A stretch of DNA of 64,000 nt from Rhodococcus coprophilus NBRC 100603 (GCF_001895045.1 NZ_BDAM01000006.1:1-64000); one strand, 5' to 3'. Positions 8,225 through 17,639 are shown, counted from the stretch's first letter. Translations and numbers: made by a program. Notes: a model not told the origin generated them from the sequence alone.

Positions 8225-9289
8225 TCAGTCCTCCGTCCGGTCCAGCACGTCGGCCAGGTCGTATCGCACGGGCACGTCCAGCTGATCGTAGGTGCAGCTC
8301 TTCGGGTCCCGGTCGGGTCGCCACCGCTGGAACCGCGCGGCGTGCCGGAAGCGCATTCCCGCTCCGGCAGTCCCTTCCATCTGGTCGTAGGCCACCTCGA
8401 GGACACGCTCGGGCCGCAACGGCACCCACGAGCGATCCGTCCCGGACCGCCAGCGGGTCGCTTCCCCCTCGGCGACGACATCTTCACCGACGCGCAGCGG
8501 CTCCAGTTCCGCGAGCAACTCCTTGCGTCGCGCAGTGGTGAAAGCCGATGCGCCACCGACCATCGCGAGTTCACCGTCGTGGTACAGGCCGAGCAGAAGG
8601 GATCCGACGCCGTCGACACTCTTGTGCTTGCGGTACCCGATGAGGACACAATCCGCCGTCCGGGCGTGCTTGAGCTTGATCATCTCCCGCTTGTCGGGCC
8701 GGTAGATGCCGTCGAGCCGCTTGGCGACCACACCGTCGAGTCCGGCGCCTTCGAATTCCTCGAACCATCGCCTTGCCGTCTCCGCGTCGGTGGTCGACGC
8801 CGTCACATGACAACTCGGCCCGCCACCGATCCCGGTGCGCAGCCGAGCACGACGGTCGGAGAAAGGAGCCTTCATCAGATCGTCGTCGCCGAGCGCGAGC
8901 AGGTCGAAACCGATGAATTGGGCCGGTGTCTGTTCCGCGAGCAGCGCCACGCGGCTCGCCGCTGGGTGGATGCGCTCCGACAACGCCTGCCAGTCCAGCC
9001 GGGCGAACCCGTCACGCTCCCGCGGAACGACGATCTCGCCGTCTACGACGCACCGGGTGGGCAGTTCCGTCCGGACTGCCTCGACGAGTTCCGGGAAATA
9101 CCGCGCGAGATCTTTGCCGCCCCGCGACGAGAACACCACCTCGTCGCCGTCGCGGAACACGATCGCCCGGAAGCCGTCCCACTTGGGCTCGTACGACCAC
9201 ACGGGGTTTCCGTCGTCGGGTTGTGGCGGGACCGCGGCGGCAGATTTTGCCAGCATCGGGGCCAGGGGCGGAACCACGGGGAGGTCCAT
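8225..9289 (-). CDS. ligC: ATP-dependent DNA ligase (LigC type)
   Basis: Seals nicks using ATP. The adenylated lysine is in motif I, YEPKWDGFRAI (about residue 34). Later motifs are visible as FSSRGGKD, VVDGEIV, DGVVAKRLDG and EMIKLKHART, followed by an OB-fold domain ending in FRHAARFQRWRPD. At 354 aa it has the compact LigC layout, without the nuclease and polymerase domains of LigD. The start is ATG 9289 (MDLPVVPPLAPMLAK); the open frame extends upstream without homology. It is first in a two-gene operon with the polymerase-domain protein and diverges from a lipoprotein. Confidence 0.92.
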   Translation of the reverse strand: MDLPVVPPLAPMLAKSAAAVPPQPDDGNPVWSYEPKWDGFRAIVFRDGDEVVFSSRGGKDLARYFPELVEAVRTELPTRCVVDGEIVVPRERDGFARLDWQALSERIHPAASRVALLAEQTPAQFIGFDLLALGDDDLMKAPFSDRRARLRTGIGGGPSCHVTASTTDAETARRWFEEFEGAGLDGVVAKRLDGIYRPDKREMIKLKHARTADCVLIGYRKHKSVDGVGSLLLGLYHDGELAMVGGASAFTTARRKELLAELEPLRVGEDVVAEGEATRWRSGTDRSWVPLRPERVLEVAYDQMEGTAGAGMRFRHAARFQRWRPDRDPKSCTYDQLDVPVRYDLADVLDRTED

Positions 9290-9389
9290 GCGCACATGGT
9301 TGCACCCCGCGGTGCTCTCCGCGCTGAGGATCGAGGGAATCCGCCACCTGGACGAACGGACGGAATCAGACATTCCGTACCCTCCACAC

Positions 9390-9986
9390 ATGATCCTTCT
9401 CCGGCGGGCGGGCCTCGCCTTCCTGGCAGTGGTAGCGACGGCCGCGCTCGCCGGATGCGCAACCGAGACCGACGGCCGCGCGATGCCCGCCGCCGTCGCC
9501 GCGACCGAATCCGATTCGGCTCCGGCTACCACGCGTTCGTCCGCTGCCGGCACGACGACACCGGCCGCCGCGGACGTCGATCTCGAAATCGACGTCGAAC
9601 CCGGCGATTGTGTCGCGCTGGGCGGCACCGTGGACGCCGCCACCATCGACAACGCGGACTGCGGCAGCAGCACCTCGAACTACAAGGTCGTCGACGTCGT
9701 CGAGTCGGCCGACGAGTGTGCCGGCGACATCGACCAGACGTACTACGAATCGTTCGGTGGCGTCGAGGTCGGCGCTTTGTGCCTCGACGTCGACTGGGAA
9801 GTCGGCGGTTGCATGGACGTCGGTGGGGAGGATCCCCAGCGGATCGATTGTTCCGCGACGGCGATCCAGGGCGAGAAGGTCACCGAAATCCTCACCGGAA
9901 CCGCTGATGTGAACGATTGCTCGTTGTCGGATGCCGGATACGAGTACCGGGAACGCAACTTCGTGGTGTGCAGCGATTCGTTCTGA
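9390..9986 (+). CDS. Putative lipoprotein, LppU-like
   Basis: A 198-aa predicted lipoprotein. The signal LRRAGLAFLAVVATAALAGC ends in a lipobox LAGC. A Thr/Ala/Pro-rich linker follows, then a Cys-rich acidic domain starting VEPGDCVALGG with eight or so cysteines, probably disulfide-bonded outside the membrane. The repeating pattern of DC, Cys and acidic residues resembles the LppU/SCO3897 group of actinobacterial lipoproteins; that assignment is tentative. It diverges from ligC with a 100-bp gap. Confidence 0.75.
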   Translation: MILLRRAGLAFLAVVATAALAGCATETDGRAMPAAVAATESDSAPATTRSSAAGTTTPAAADVDLEIDVEPGDCVALGGTVDAATIDNADCGSSTSNYKVVDVVESADECAGDIDQTYYESFGGVEVGALCLDVDWEVGGCMDVGGEDPQRIDCSATAIQGEKVTEILTGTADVNDCSLSDAGYEYRERNFVVCSDSF

Positions 9987-10089
9987 CATGTACAGGGTGG
10001 TCTCGTCGCACGAGCGGTCGTGTCGGTGCCCCCGGCAACAATGCGGGCTGTAGGCAGCATTGACCGATCACATGAACGCGAGGACCCGG

Positions 10090-10887
10090 ATGACGCACTG
10101 GCCAGACAGACCCATCTGCGCATTCGACCTCGAGACCACCGACCGCGATCCCCGCACCGCGCGCATCGTCGCTGCCTGTGTGGCCACGTTCGACAGCAAC
10201 CGGATCGAGTCTCGCTCGTGGCTGCTCGACCCCGGGATCCCGATTCCGCAGGAAACGACGGCTGTGCACGGCATCACCACCGAACGGGCCCGCACCGAGG
10301 GCGTCGACTATCTCACCGGTTACCGCGAGATCCGGCAAGCGGTGTGCGATGCCTGGGAGCGCGGCCACATCGTGGTTGCGTTCAATGCGAGCTACGACCT
10401 GACGATCCTCGACGCCGAGGGCCGCCGACTGGGCTTTCCGGAACTCGATATCGGCACGGTCGTCGATCCCTACGTCATCGACCGGGAGATGGACCGAACG
10501 CGCAGCGGTAGACGCACCCTCCAGGCGGTATGCGAGGCGTACGGCGTCGAACTCGCGAACCCCCACGAAGCGGAAGCCGATGCCCTCGCCGCCGGGCACC
10601 TCACGCGAGCGCTCGTCGAGCGGTACCCACAGCTCGCAGACCTCGACATCATGGCCGACCAGGCCGCATGGCACGCGGAGCGCCAGCGCAGCTTCGCGGA
10701 GTACCTCCGTGGTCTCGGCCGCGACGTCACCGATGTCGACGACGGCTGGCCGGTACGCCGGCCGGAGCCTGTCGGTGGCGGGATGCTCGACCGGCCCGCG
10801 GTCGCGCGTGTGGCGTGGCATCGCCGGATCCTCCTGCGCCTGCGCGGCGTCTTCCGCCGCGCGCCGGACACGCACGCGACACGGTGA
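10090..10887 (+). CDS. DnaQ-like 3'-5' exonuclease domain protein
   Basis: DEDDh exonuclease, 265 aa, related to DNA polymerase III epsilon. The catalytic motifs are intact: CAFDLETTDRD (Exo I, residues 10-20), VVAFNASYDLTIL (Exo II), and NPHEAEADALAAGHL (Exo III with the catalytic His). It has no BRCT or polymerase part. The C-terminal ~50 residues are basic and have no known domain. ATG 10090 follows GAGGA at 6 nt; upstream TTG and ATG codons lack such a site. It probably proofreads or trims DNA or RNA ends. Confidence 0.88.
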   Translation: MTHWPDRPICAFDLETTDRDPRTARIVAACVATFDSNRIESRSWLLDPGIPIPQETTAVHGITTERARTEGVDYLTGYREIRQAVCDAWERGHIVVAFNASYDLTILDAEGRRLGFPELDIGTVVDPYVIDREMDRTRSGRRTLQAVCEAYGVELANPHEAEADALAAGHLTRALVERYPQLADLDIMADQAAWHAERQRSFAEYLRGLGRDVTDVDDGWPVRRPEPVGGGMLDRPAVARVAWHRRILLRLRGVFRRAPDTHATR

Positions 10888-11094
10888 GGCGCCCGAAGGA
10901 CACGATTCGGCGATTTGTCACCTCTGTACCGTTCGGGGTTGGGACGATCACAGGCAACGCCGGTCGCGCGACCACCCGGAGGTGTCTGTGTCCACCGTGT
11001 CCTGTGCCCGCCAGTGCGACGATGTGCCCGGTGTGCGTCGTCGGCCCGAGGTAGCCGTCGTCCGCGACAGACCGGCACTGGATACTCGACTGTC

Positions 11095-11841
11095 ATGACG
11101 TCAGGCACCGGCACCCCGCGCCGCACCGAACCGGCTGGCCCCGACCCGGCCCAGTTCCGCGTGCACGTCGTGACCCAGGCGATCCGCCTGTTCTCCGAGT
11201 TCGGATACGAGTCGACCACCGTCGAGCAGATCGCGGCGGCGGCAGGAGTGTCGCGCAGAACCTTCTTCCGGCAGTTCCGGTCGAAGGAGGACGTTATCTT
11301 CGCCGACCACGAGTCGCTGCTCGAGCGGGTCGCCGAGTATCTGTCGGGCAGCTTCGGCGATCCGTGGCTCGCCGCCTGCGATGCCGCCGAACTCGTGTTC
11401 GGTCACTTCCGCGACCGGCGTGAACTGGCAGTCTGGCGATACCGCGTGGTGCAGCGAGTGCCTGCGCTGCGGGAACGCGAACTCGTGACGACCTACCGCT
11501 ACGAGCGACTGTTCACCGATTTCTTGCGCGCTGCCGTGCCGTCGGCCGAGCCGGTGCGCACCGTGAGCTTCGCGGCCGCGATGACGGCGACACACAACTA
11601 TCTCCTCCGGGCGATGATCCGGGGGGACGAGACCGCGACCGCCGAGCGCTTGCACCGCGCCCTCTACGACGTGCGACGGACCTTCGGCGTGGTGCCGTCG
11701 GCCACGGACTCCGGCGCCGGCCAGGGCCGGGGTGCGCCGCAGCGCGCGGTGACGGTGGTGACCTTTCCGGTGGGGTCCTCACCCGCCGAGGTGGCCGAGC
11801 AAGTGCGACGCCAGTTGGAAGAAGACCCGCCGTCTCCGTGA
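11095..11841 (+). CDS. TetR-family transcriptional regulator
   Basis: A 248-aa regulator. The N-terminal helix-turn-helix is typical of TetR: AIRLFSEFGYESTTVEQIAA, then AGVSRRTFFRQFRSKEDVI (about residues 30-70). The ligand-binding half is all-helical. The last 50 residues (AVTVVTFPVGSSPAEVAEQV onwards) form a short extra tail after a Gly-rich linker, which is unusual. ATG 11095 is preceded by GATACT about 7-9 nt upstream, so the message may be leaderless. The next gene on the strand has paired palindromes in its promoter that this protein might bind. Confidence 0.88.
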   Translation: MTSGTGTPRRTEPAGPDPAQFRVHVVTQAIRLFSEFGYESTTVEQIAAAAGVSRRTFFRQFRSKEDVIFADHESLLERVAEYLSGSFGDPWLAACDAAELVFGHFRDRRELAVWRYRVVQRVPALRERELVTTYRYERLFTDFLRAAVPSAEPVRTVSFAAAMTATHNYLLRAMIRGDETATAERLHRALYDVRRTFGVVPSATDSGAGQGRGAPQRAVTVVTFPVGSSPAEVAEQVRRQLEEDPPSP

Positions 11842-11857
11842 CGAACCTCCCCCACCA

Positions 11858-11888
11858 TTGACTTGGCACTCAGTGCCGGGGGTAAAAT
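11858..11888 (+). promoter_or_regulatory. Promoter with embedded palindrome, upstream of acyl-CoA dehydrogenase
   Basis: TTGACT (11858-11863) and TAAAAT (11883-11888), 19 bp apart, make a good sigma-A type promoter. The spacer holds the palindrome GGCAC-TCA-GTGCC (11865-11877). A bound repressor would cover the promoter. The same pattern recurs at 11955-11967. Confidence 0.6.
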
Positions 11889-11950
11889 AGAGAGATTCCG
11901 TGACGTCGCACACCTTTGAAGCCGAGAAGGTAGTGCAGATCCGCCCCAGT

Positions 11951-11971
11951 TAATGGCACCGCGTGCCGTTA
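11951..11971. promoter_or_regulatory. Second GGCACnnnGTGCC palindrome before the acyl-CoA dehydrogenase
   Basis: GGCAC-CGC-GTGCC at 11955-11967, flanked by TAA and TTA, lies 14 nt before the ribosome site. It shares the arm sequence and spacing of the palindrome in the promoter 90 bp upstream, as expected for a two-site operator. Confidence 0.5.
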
Positions 11972-11984
11972 GGAGTTTGCCACC

Positions 11985-13142
11985 GTGGCCCTCAATCCCG
12001 ACTTCGATCTCTTCAAGCTCGGAGACGAGCACGACGAACTGCGCACCGCGATCCGCGCCCTTGCCGAGAAGGAGATCGCGCCGCACGCGAAAGACGTGGA
12101 CGAGAACTCCCGTTTCCCGCAGGAGGCCCTCGACGCGCTCAACCGCTCGGGCTTCAACGCGATCCATGTCCCCGAGCAGTTCGAAGGTCAGGGCGCCGAC
12201 TCCGTCGCAGCCTGCATCGTCATCGAAGAAGTTGCCCGCGTCTGCGGTTCCTCGTCGTTGATCCCGGCCGTCAACAAGCTCGGCACCATGGGCCTGATCC
12301 TCCGCGGCTCCGACGAGCTCAAGGCAAAGGTCCTTCCCGACATCGTCAACGGCGCGATGGCGTCCTACGCGCTCTCCGAGCGTGAGGCAGGCTCCGACGC
12401 CGCGTCCATGCGTACCCGCGCGAAGGCCGACGGCGACGACTGGATCCTCAACGGCTCCAAGTGCTGGATCACCAACGGCGGAAAGTCCACCTGGTACACG
12501 GTGATGGCCGTGACCGACCCCGACAAGGGTGCCAACGGCATCTCCTCGTTCATGGTCCACAAGGACGACGAAGGCTTCGTCGTCGGACCCAAGGAAAAGA
12601 AGCTCGGCATCAAGGGCTCCCCCACCGCCGAGCTGTACTTCGAGAACTGCCGCATCCCCGGCGACCGCATCATCGGCGAGCCCGGCACCGGCTTCAAGAC
12701 CGCACTCGCGACCCTCGACCACACCCGCCCGACCATCGGCGCGCAGGCCGTCGGGCTGGCGCAGGGCGCACTCGACGCCGCGATCGAGTACACCAAGGAC
12801 CGCAAGCAGTTCGGCACCTCGATCTCCAACTTCCAGGCCGTGCAGTTCATGCTCGCCGACATGGCGATGAAGGTCGAGGCCGCCCGCCTCATGGTCTACA
12901 CCTCGGCGGCCCGCGCCGAGCGCGGTGAGCCCAACCTCGGCTTCATCTCCGCAGCGGCGAAGTGCTTCGCCTCGGACGTCGCCATGGAGGTCACCACCGA
13001 TGCGGTCCAGCTGTTCGGTGGCGCCGGCTACACCACCGACTTCCCCGTCGAGCGCATGATGCGCGACGCCAAGATCACCCAGATCTACGAGGGCACCAAC
13101 CAGATCCAGCGTGTGGTCATGTCGCGCGCGCTGCTCCGCTGA
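11985..13142 (+). CDS. Acyl-CoA dehydrogenase (FadE25-like)
   Basis: FAD enzyme that introduces the alpha-beta double bond in acyl-CoA, 385 aa. The family signatures are present: SYALSEREAGSDAASMRT near residue 125, and the C-terminal QLFGGAGYTTDFPVERMMRD followed by IYEGTNQIQR, whose Glu is the catalytic base. It closely resembles mycobacterial FadE25. The start is GTG 11985 after TAGGAG. It lies just upstream of a 3-hydroxyacyl-CoA dehydrogenase on the same strand, so the pair covers two of the oxidation steps of a short-chain or branched acyl-CoA pathway. Confidence 0.93.
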   Translation: MALNPDFDLFKLGDEHDELRTAIRALAEKEIAPHAKDVDENSRFPQEALDALNRSGFNAIHVPEQFEGQGADSVAACIVIEEVARVCGSSSLIPAVNKLGTMGLILRGSDELKAKVLPDIVNGAMASYALSEREAGSDAASMRTRAKADGDDWILNGSKCWITNGGKSTWYTVMAVTDPDKGANGISSFMVHKDDEGFVVGPKEKKLGIKGSPTAELYFENCRIPGDRIIGEPGTGFKTALATLDHTRPTIGAQAVGLAQGALDAAIEYTKDRKQFGTSISNFQAVQFMLADMAMKVEAARLMVYTSAARAERGEPNLGFISAAAKCFASDVAMEVTTDAVQLFGGAGYTTDFPVERMMRDAKITQIYEGTNQIQRVVMSRALLR

Positions 13143-13197
13143 GCAGCACGCGTAGGTTGACACCGCTGAACCATCACACCGATCAGGAGTACTCGTA

Positions 13198-14052
13198 GTG
13201 ACAGTGGAAAAGGTAGGCGTGATCGGCGGCGGCACCATGGGTGCCGGAATCGCCGAAGTGTGCGCGAAGGCCGGAAGCGACGTCCTCGTCCGGGAGACCA
13301 CCGAGAAATTCGCTGCGGCTGCCCGTGAGCGCCTCGCGAAGTCGGTCAACCGGGGCGTCAAGTCCGGGAAGATCACCCAGGACGACGCGGACGCGGTGCT
13401 CGCCCGGATCCGGGTCACCACCGACATCGAGGAGTTCGCCGACCGCGACCTCGTCGTGGAGGCGGCACCGGAGATCGCGGCCCTCAAGGTCGAGATCTTC
13501 GCCGAACTCGACCGCATCGTGAAGCCGGAAGGCATCCTCGCCACCAACACGTCGTCCATCCCCGTCATCAAGGTGGCGCAGGCGACGAAGCGGCCCGGCA
13601 AGGTCGTGGGCGTGCACTTCTTCAACCCGGTGCCGGTGATGCCGCTCGTGGAGATCATCTCCGCGCTCACCACCGATGCGGACACCGCCGACACCGTCTT
13701 CGATTACGCGCAGAACACGCTCGGCAAGACCGCCGTGCGGGCGGGCGACCGCGCCGGCTTCATCGTCAACGCGCTCCTCATCCCGTACCTGTGCTCGGCC
13801 GTGCGCATGCTCGAATCGGGCTATGCCACAAAGGAAGACATCGACGCCGCGATGAAGGGCGGCTGCGGATACCCGATGGGCCCGCTCACCCTCATCGATA
13901 CGGTGGGCCTCGACATCACCCTCAATGCAGCGCAGTCGCTCTACGAGGAATTCGCAGAGCCGCATTACGCTCCCCCGGCACTGCTGCGTCGCATGGTCGA
14001 CGCCGGCCGCCTGGGACGTAAGACCGGCGAAGGTTTCTACAACTACAAGTAG
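13198..14052 (+). CDS. 3-hydroxybutyryl-CoA dehydrogenase
   Basis: NAD(P)-dependent 3-hydroxyacyl-CoA dehydrogenase, 284 aa, the usual length for Hbd/FadB2 proteins. The Rossmann fold starts with VGVIGGGTMGAGIAEVCA. The catalytic His is in GVHFFNPVPVMPLVEI, with NTSSIPV before it, and the C-terminal helical domain has GYPMGPLTLIDTVGLD. The start is GTG 13198, 56 nt after the acyl-CoA dehydrogenase, probably in the same transcript. A strong hairpin ends the unit. Confidence 0.93.
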   Translation: MTVEKVGVIGGGTMGAGIAEVCAKAGSDVLVRETTEKFAAAARERLAKSVNRGVKSGKITQDDADAVLARIRVTTDIEEFADRDLVVEAAPEIAALKVEIFAELDRIVKPEGILATNTSSIPVIKVAQATKRPGKVVGVHFFNPVPVMPLVEIISALTTDADTADTVFDYAQNTLGKTAVRAGDRAGFIVNALLIPYLCSAVRMLESGYATKEDIDAAMKGGCGYPMGPLTLIDTVGLDITLNAAQSLYEEFAEPHYAPPALLRRMVDAGRLGRKTGEGFYNYK

Positions 14053-14082
14053 AGACCCCGCCGGCACCGGCAGCCACACTCG

Positions 14083-14121
14083 CGACGCCCCCTCGGTTCG
14101 TTCCGGACCGAGGGGGCGTCG
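14083..14121 (+). terminator. Hairpin terminator after the 3-hydroxyacyl-CoA dehydrogenase
   Basis: A perfect 15-bp stem (14083-14097 with 14107-14121) and a 9-nt loop. The arm contains CGACGCCCCCT, shared with the 1827-1881 terminator. There is no U-tract. Confidence 0.85.
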
Positions 14122-14399
14122 TCGTCCCCCCGCCGAACGGGCACCCTTGCGATCCTTGCGATTCCACGGTATCCGCCGGATTCGGGCGATAGCCGTGACT
14201 CGCAATCGAGTGGAGTGCGAGCCGAACGCCACCGAGACCGGAAGTACCCGAGCGACGTACAAATCTCGTCGGCGCAACTACGATCGGCGTATCGGCCGAC
14301 ATTCATCGAACCCCGGATCAATGGGCGCATCCCTGGACCCGAATACGCTGCACCACTGGTGACTGTCGGAAACTGAGGTCCGAACACCCTGGAGTGACG
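14122..14399. other. Gene-free stretch before the Clp ATPase
   Basis: Together with the terminator this makes a 347-bp gap. I see no coding signal here. It holds a tandem 9-bp repeat at 14145-14162 and, near the end, GGAAACTGAGGTCCGAAC, which loosely resembles stress-sigma promoters but is not convincing. The Clp promoter must lie here. Confidence 0.4.
14145..14162. repeat. Tandem 9-bp direct repeat
   Basis: CCTTGCGAT occurs twice head to tail, about 240 bp before the Clp ATPase start. It could be a regulator site or chance. Confidence 0.4.
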
Positions 14400-16943
14400 A
14401 TGACCGACAGCTGGATTTCGCGCGATCCGTTCGACGACATCTTCGATCGATTCTTCGGACCCGGCGGGCTGCGCCAACCACCGGTCCAGCGCGTCGATTT
14501 GAGCCGACTGCTCAACGACGACGCCAAAAGGCTTGTCGCAGATGCCCGAAATGCCGCAGCAGAATGGGGTAACTCGGAACTGACGCCCGAACATCTGCTC
14601 TATGCCGCAACCTTGAACGACCCGACGCGCGGCGTGATCAGCAGCCTGGGACTCGACCCGGACAGTGTCGCCGAACAGATGCGGTCGATCGCGGGCCAGG
14701 GCGAGAGCGGGGGCGAGACAGCGGTCCTGAGTCCGGCAGCCAAGCGTGCACTTCGCGTCGCCCAGCAGCAGGCGGCACAGACGGGCATAAGCTACATCGG
14801 GCCCGAGCACATCCTCTACGGGATCGCCGAGAACAGCGAGAACCCTGCCGCCCACGTGCTCGCGGGCGCCAAACTCGACACCGGCGGTAAGCGCGACACC
14901 TCGCCCAGCACGACCCCCACGCTCGACCAGTACGGCCGGGATCTCACCGCGGAAGCACGAGCCGGGAATGTGGACCCGGTGGTCGGCCGCTCCGACGAGA
15001 TCGCCCAGACGGTGGAGATCCTCTCCCGGCGCAGGAAGAACAATCCCGTGCTCATCGGGGATCCCGGGGTGGGTAAGACCGCGATCGTCGAGGGCCTGGC
15101 GCAGCGGATCGTCAACGGAGATGTGCCCTCCACCCTCGCCGACCGTCGAGTGGTCGCGCTCGACGTGGGGTCGCTGGTCGCGGGCAGTAAGTACCGCGGC
15201 GAATTCGAGGAACGCCTGACGAAGATTCTCGACGAGGTACGCGATCATTCCGAAGAATTGGTGCTGTTCATCGACGAGTTGCACACCATCGTCGGCGCAG
15301 GCAGCGGCGGCGAGGGGTCGATGGACGCCGGGAACCTGCTCAAGCCCGCTCTCGCCCGCGGGGAACTGCACGCGGTGGGCGCGACCACGATCGACGAATA
15401 CCGCCGGTACATCGAAAAGGATGCTGCGCTCGAACGCAGGTTCCAGCCGGTCATGGTGGTCGAACCCTCGGTCGACGACACCATCGAAATCCTGCGCGGG
15501 CTCGCCGACGTCTACGAGGAACACCACCAGGTGCACTACACCGACGAGGCGCTGATCGCCGCGGCCGAACTGTCGGACCGGTACATCACCGACCGGTTCA
15601 TGCCGGACAAAGCCATCGACCTGATCGACCAGGCCGGCGCGCGCGTGCGTTTGCGTACGAAAACTCCCGACGCGGACACCCGTTCCCACGAAGAGGAGCT
15701 GGCACGGCTCGAACGCGAGAAGGACTCCGCCGTCGCTGCCGAAGACTATGCGAAGGCGGGGGAACTGAAGAAGGCGATCACCGCGCTGGAGGAGCGCACC
15801 GGAGTCGGAGAAACCGAATCCACCCCGCAGGTCGAAGTCATCGACATCGCCGAGGTGATCTCCCGGCAGACCGGCATTCCGGTGTCCGAGTTGACGGCGG
15901 AAGAGCGGCAGCGGCTCCTCGACCTCGAGGACGTACTCCACTCGCGGGTCATCGGCCAGGAGAAGGCCGTCACGGCGGTCGCCGAGGGCGTCCGCAGGGC
16001 GCGCGCCGGACTCGCCGACCCGGATCGCCCGATCGGGTCGTTCCTGTTCCTCGGACCCACCGGTGTCGGCAAGACGGAACTGGCAAAAGCGTTGGCAGAG
16101 GCAGTATTCGGTGACCAAGACCGGATGATCCGTTTCGACATGAGCGAATTCCAGGAGAAGCACACCGTGTCGCGCCTGGTGGGTGCTCCTCCCGGCTACG
16201 TCGGGTACGAAGAGGCCGGGCAGCTGACCGACAAGGTGCGTCGTCAGCCGTACTCGGTGATCCTGTTCGACGAGATCGAAAAGGCGCACCCGGACGTGTT
16301 CAACGTGTTGCTGCAACTTCTCGACGACGGGCGCGTCACCGACGCCCAAGGACGGACGGTCGATTTCAAGAACACCATCGTCATCCTCACCAGCAACATC
16401 GGGTCGGACATGATCCTCGCCCACCCGAGTGACGACATCGAATCCCTGACCCCGCAGTTGATGGAACGTCTGCACGCGCACTTCCGGCCGGAGTTCCTCA
16501 ACCGGATCGACGAGACGGTGGTGTTCCACAGGCTCGCGAAGGAACAACTGCACCAGATCGTCGGATTGCTCCTAGGCGGAACCAAGCGGCTGTTGCGGGC
16601 GCAGAACGTCGAGTTCGAGATCACCGACAGCGCGGTGAATTGGCTGGTCGATGCGGGATTCGCACCGGAGTTCGGGGCGCGTCCGTTGCGCCGGACGATT
16701 CAGAAGGAACTCGACAACAAGCTGTCCAACCTGCTGCTCGCCGGCACGCTGTCCGGTGGCGACACGGTACGCGTCGATGCGGGGAAGGACGGCCTGCTCA
16801 TCGAGACCGTCGGCGGAAACGGTCAGGACGCGGACGGCGGCGAGACCGCCGACAGCGATACTCCTGCGGAGACCGCTGCTCCTACGGAGACCGCTGCTGC
16901 CGCGGGTGGCGACGGAAAGGACGCCGAGCTCGAGAAGGACTGA
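14400..16943 (+). CDS. Clp-family AAA+ ATPase (ClpC-like layout, no ClpP loop seen)
   Basis: Hexameric protein unfoldase, 847 aa. It starts with a short Phe-rich tail ([15 protein letters not shown]), then a double Clp N-domain (about 40-170). AAA domain 1 has [13 protein letters not shown] at about 220; a short UVR-like helix pair ([12 protein letters not shown]) follows. AAA domain 2 has [14 protein letters not shown] at about 552 and pore loop GYVGYEE. The long ClpB coiled coil is absent. After TSNIGSD, where ClpC, ClpA and ClpX carry the [ILV]-G-[FL] loop that docks ClpP, I see only MILAHPSDD. The last 50 residues are low-complexity Asp/Glu/Thr/Ala. ATG 14400 has GGAG at 5 nt. Likely a stress disaggregase rather than a ClpP partner. 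Confidence 0.9.
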   Translation: MTDSWISRDPFDDIFDRFFGPGGLRQPPVQRVDLSRLLNDDAKRLVADARNAAAEWGNSELTPEHLLYAATLNDPTRGVISSLGLDPDSVAEQMRSIAGQGESGGETAVLSPAAKRALRVAQQQAAQTGISYIGPEHILYGIAENSENPAAHVLAGAKLDTGGKRDTSPSTTPTLDQYGRDLTAEARAGNVDPVVGRSDEIAQTVEILSRRRKNNPVLIGDPGVGKTAIVEGLAQRIVNGDVPSTLADRRVVALDVGSLVAGSKYRGEFEERLTKILDEVRDHSEELVLFIDELHTIVGAGSGGEGSMDAGNLLKPALARGELHAVGATTIDEYRRYIEKDAALERRFQPVMVVEPSVDDTIEILRGLADVYEEHHQVHYTDEALIAAAELSDRYITDRFMPDKAIDLIDQAGARVRLRTKTPDADTRSHEEELARLEREKDSAVAAEDYAKAGELKKAITALEERTGVGETESTPQVEVIDIAEVISRQTGIPVSELTAEERQRLLDLEDVLHSRVIGQEKAVTAVAEGVRRARAGLADPDRPIGSFLFLGPTGVGKTELAKALAEAVFGDQDRMIRFDMSEFQEKHTVSRLVGAPPGYVGYEEAGQLTDKVRRQPYSVILFDEIEKAHPDVFNVLLQLLDDGRVTDAQGRTVDFKNTIVILTSNIGSDMILAHPSDDIESLTPQLMERLHAHFRPEFLNRIDETVVFHRLAKEQLHQIVGLLLGGTKRLLRAQNVEFEITDSAVNWLVDAGFAPEFGARPLRRTIQKELDNKLSNLLLAGTLSGGDTVRVDAGKDGLLIETVGGNGQDADGGETADSDTPAETAAPTETAAAAGGDGKDAELEKD

Positions 16944-16949
16944 ACCGCG

Positions 16950-17639
16950 TCAGTCGTCGAACCGGCCGTGAACCCGCTCGTGCAGCGCTTCCATCCGTAC
17001 ATCGAGTGCACGGGCCGTTTCAGCGGCGAGCCGTAGTTCTTCGCGCAGATCGCTCGGCACTGCACGGTCGTGCTTGTAGTAGATCTTGTGCTCGAGACTG
17101 GCCCAGAAGTCCATCGCGACGGTGCGAATCTGGAGTTCCACGAACACCGGTTCCACCCGGTCCGACATGAACACCGGGACCTCGACGATCACGTGCAGGC
17201 TGCTGTACCCGTTCGGCTTCGGGTGCGCGATGTAGTCCACCACCTCGACGACCCGCACATCGCGCTGCCGGGTGATCATGTCCGAGATCCGGTACACGTC
17301 GGACGTGAAACTGCACGAGATGCGGATTCCCGCGATGTCGCGCAGGTTGACGCGGATGCCGTCCAGCGTGGGATCGATGCCCTTGCGAGCGGCCTTCGCG
17401 AGAATCGACTCGGGGGTCTTGAGGCGCGACTTGACGTGCTCGATGGGGTTGTAATCGTGGGCGTAGGTGAATTCGTCCCGCAAGATGTTGATCTTGGTCA
17501 TCATCTCGTCGATGCCGAACTTGTACACCATCAAGAACCTGGCGAGCTCGCGAGGTGAGAGCGACATCGCGCTCTGTCCGTCCGTGGGAGGTTCCGGAAT
17601 CGGGGCGCCCGGATCAGGGTCGCCCACCGTCGGTGTCAC
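16950..17639 (-). CDS. Small (p)ppGpp synthetase, RelQ/YjbM type
   Basis: Makes the alarmone (p)ppGpp from ATP and GDP or GTP. At 229 aa it has only the RelA/SpoT synthetase domain, with no hydrolase or TGS domain. Key segments are NPIEHVKSRLKTPESIL, LRDIAGIRISCSF, GYSSLHVIVEVP and VELQIRTVAMDFWASLEHK, aligning closely with B. subtilis YjbM. GTG 17639 follows AGGAGG at about 7 nt. The start overlaps the end of the MFS gene by 26 nt, indicating coupled translation, and it converges with the Clp ATPase 6 nt away. Confidence 0.9.
   Translation of the reverse strand: MTPTVGDPDPGAPIPEPPTDGQSAMSLSPRELARFLMVYKFGIDEMMTKINILRDEFTYAHDYNPIEHVKSRLKTPESILAKAARKGIDPTLDGIRVNLRDIAGIRISCSFTSDVYRISDMITRQRDVRVVEVVDYIAHPKPNGYSSLHVIVEVPVFMSDRVEPVFVELQIRTVAMDFWASLEHKIYYKHDRAVPSDLREELRLAAETARALDVRMEALHERVHGRFDD

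Noticed and set aside
11664-13694. 676-codon minus-strand open frame across the acyl-CoA dehydrogenase region
   Set aside because: Antisense to two well-supported genes and made of low-information sequence.
14043-16553. 836-codon minus-strand open frame over the Clp ATPase
   Set aside because: Antisense to a strongly recognised AAA+ gene; no domain or ribosome site of its own.
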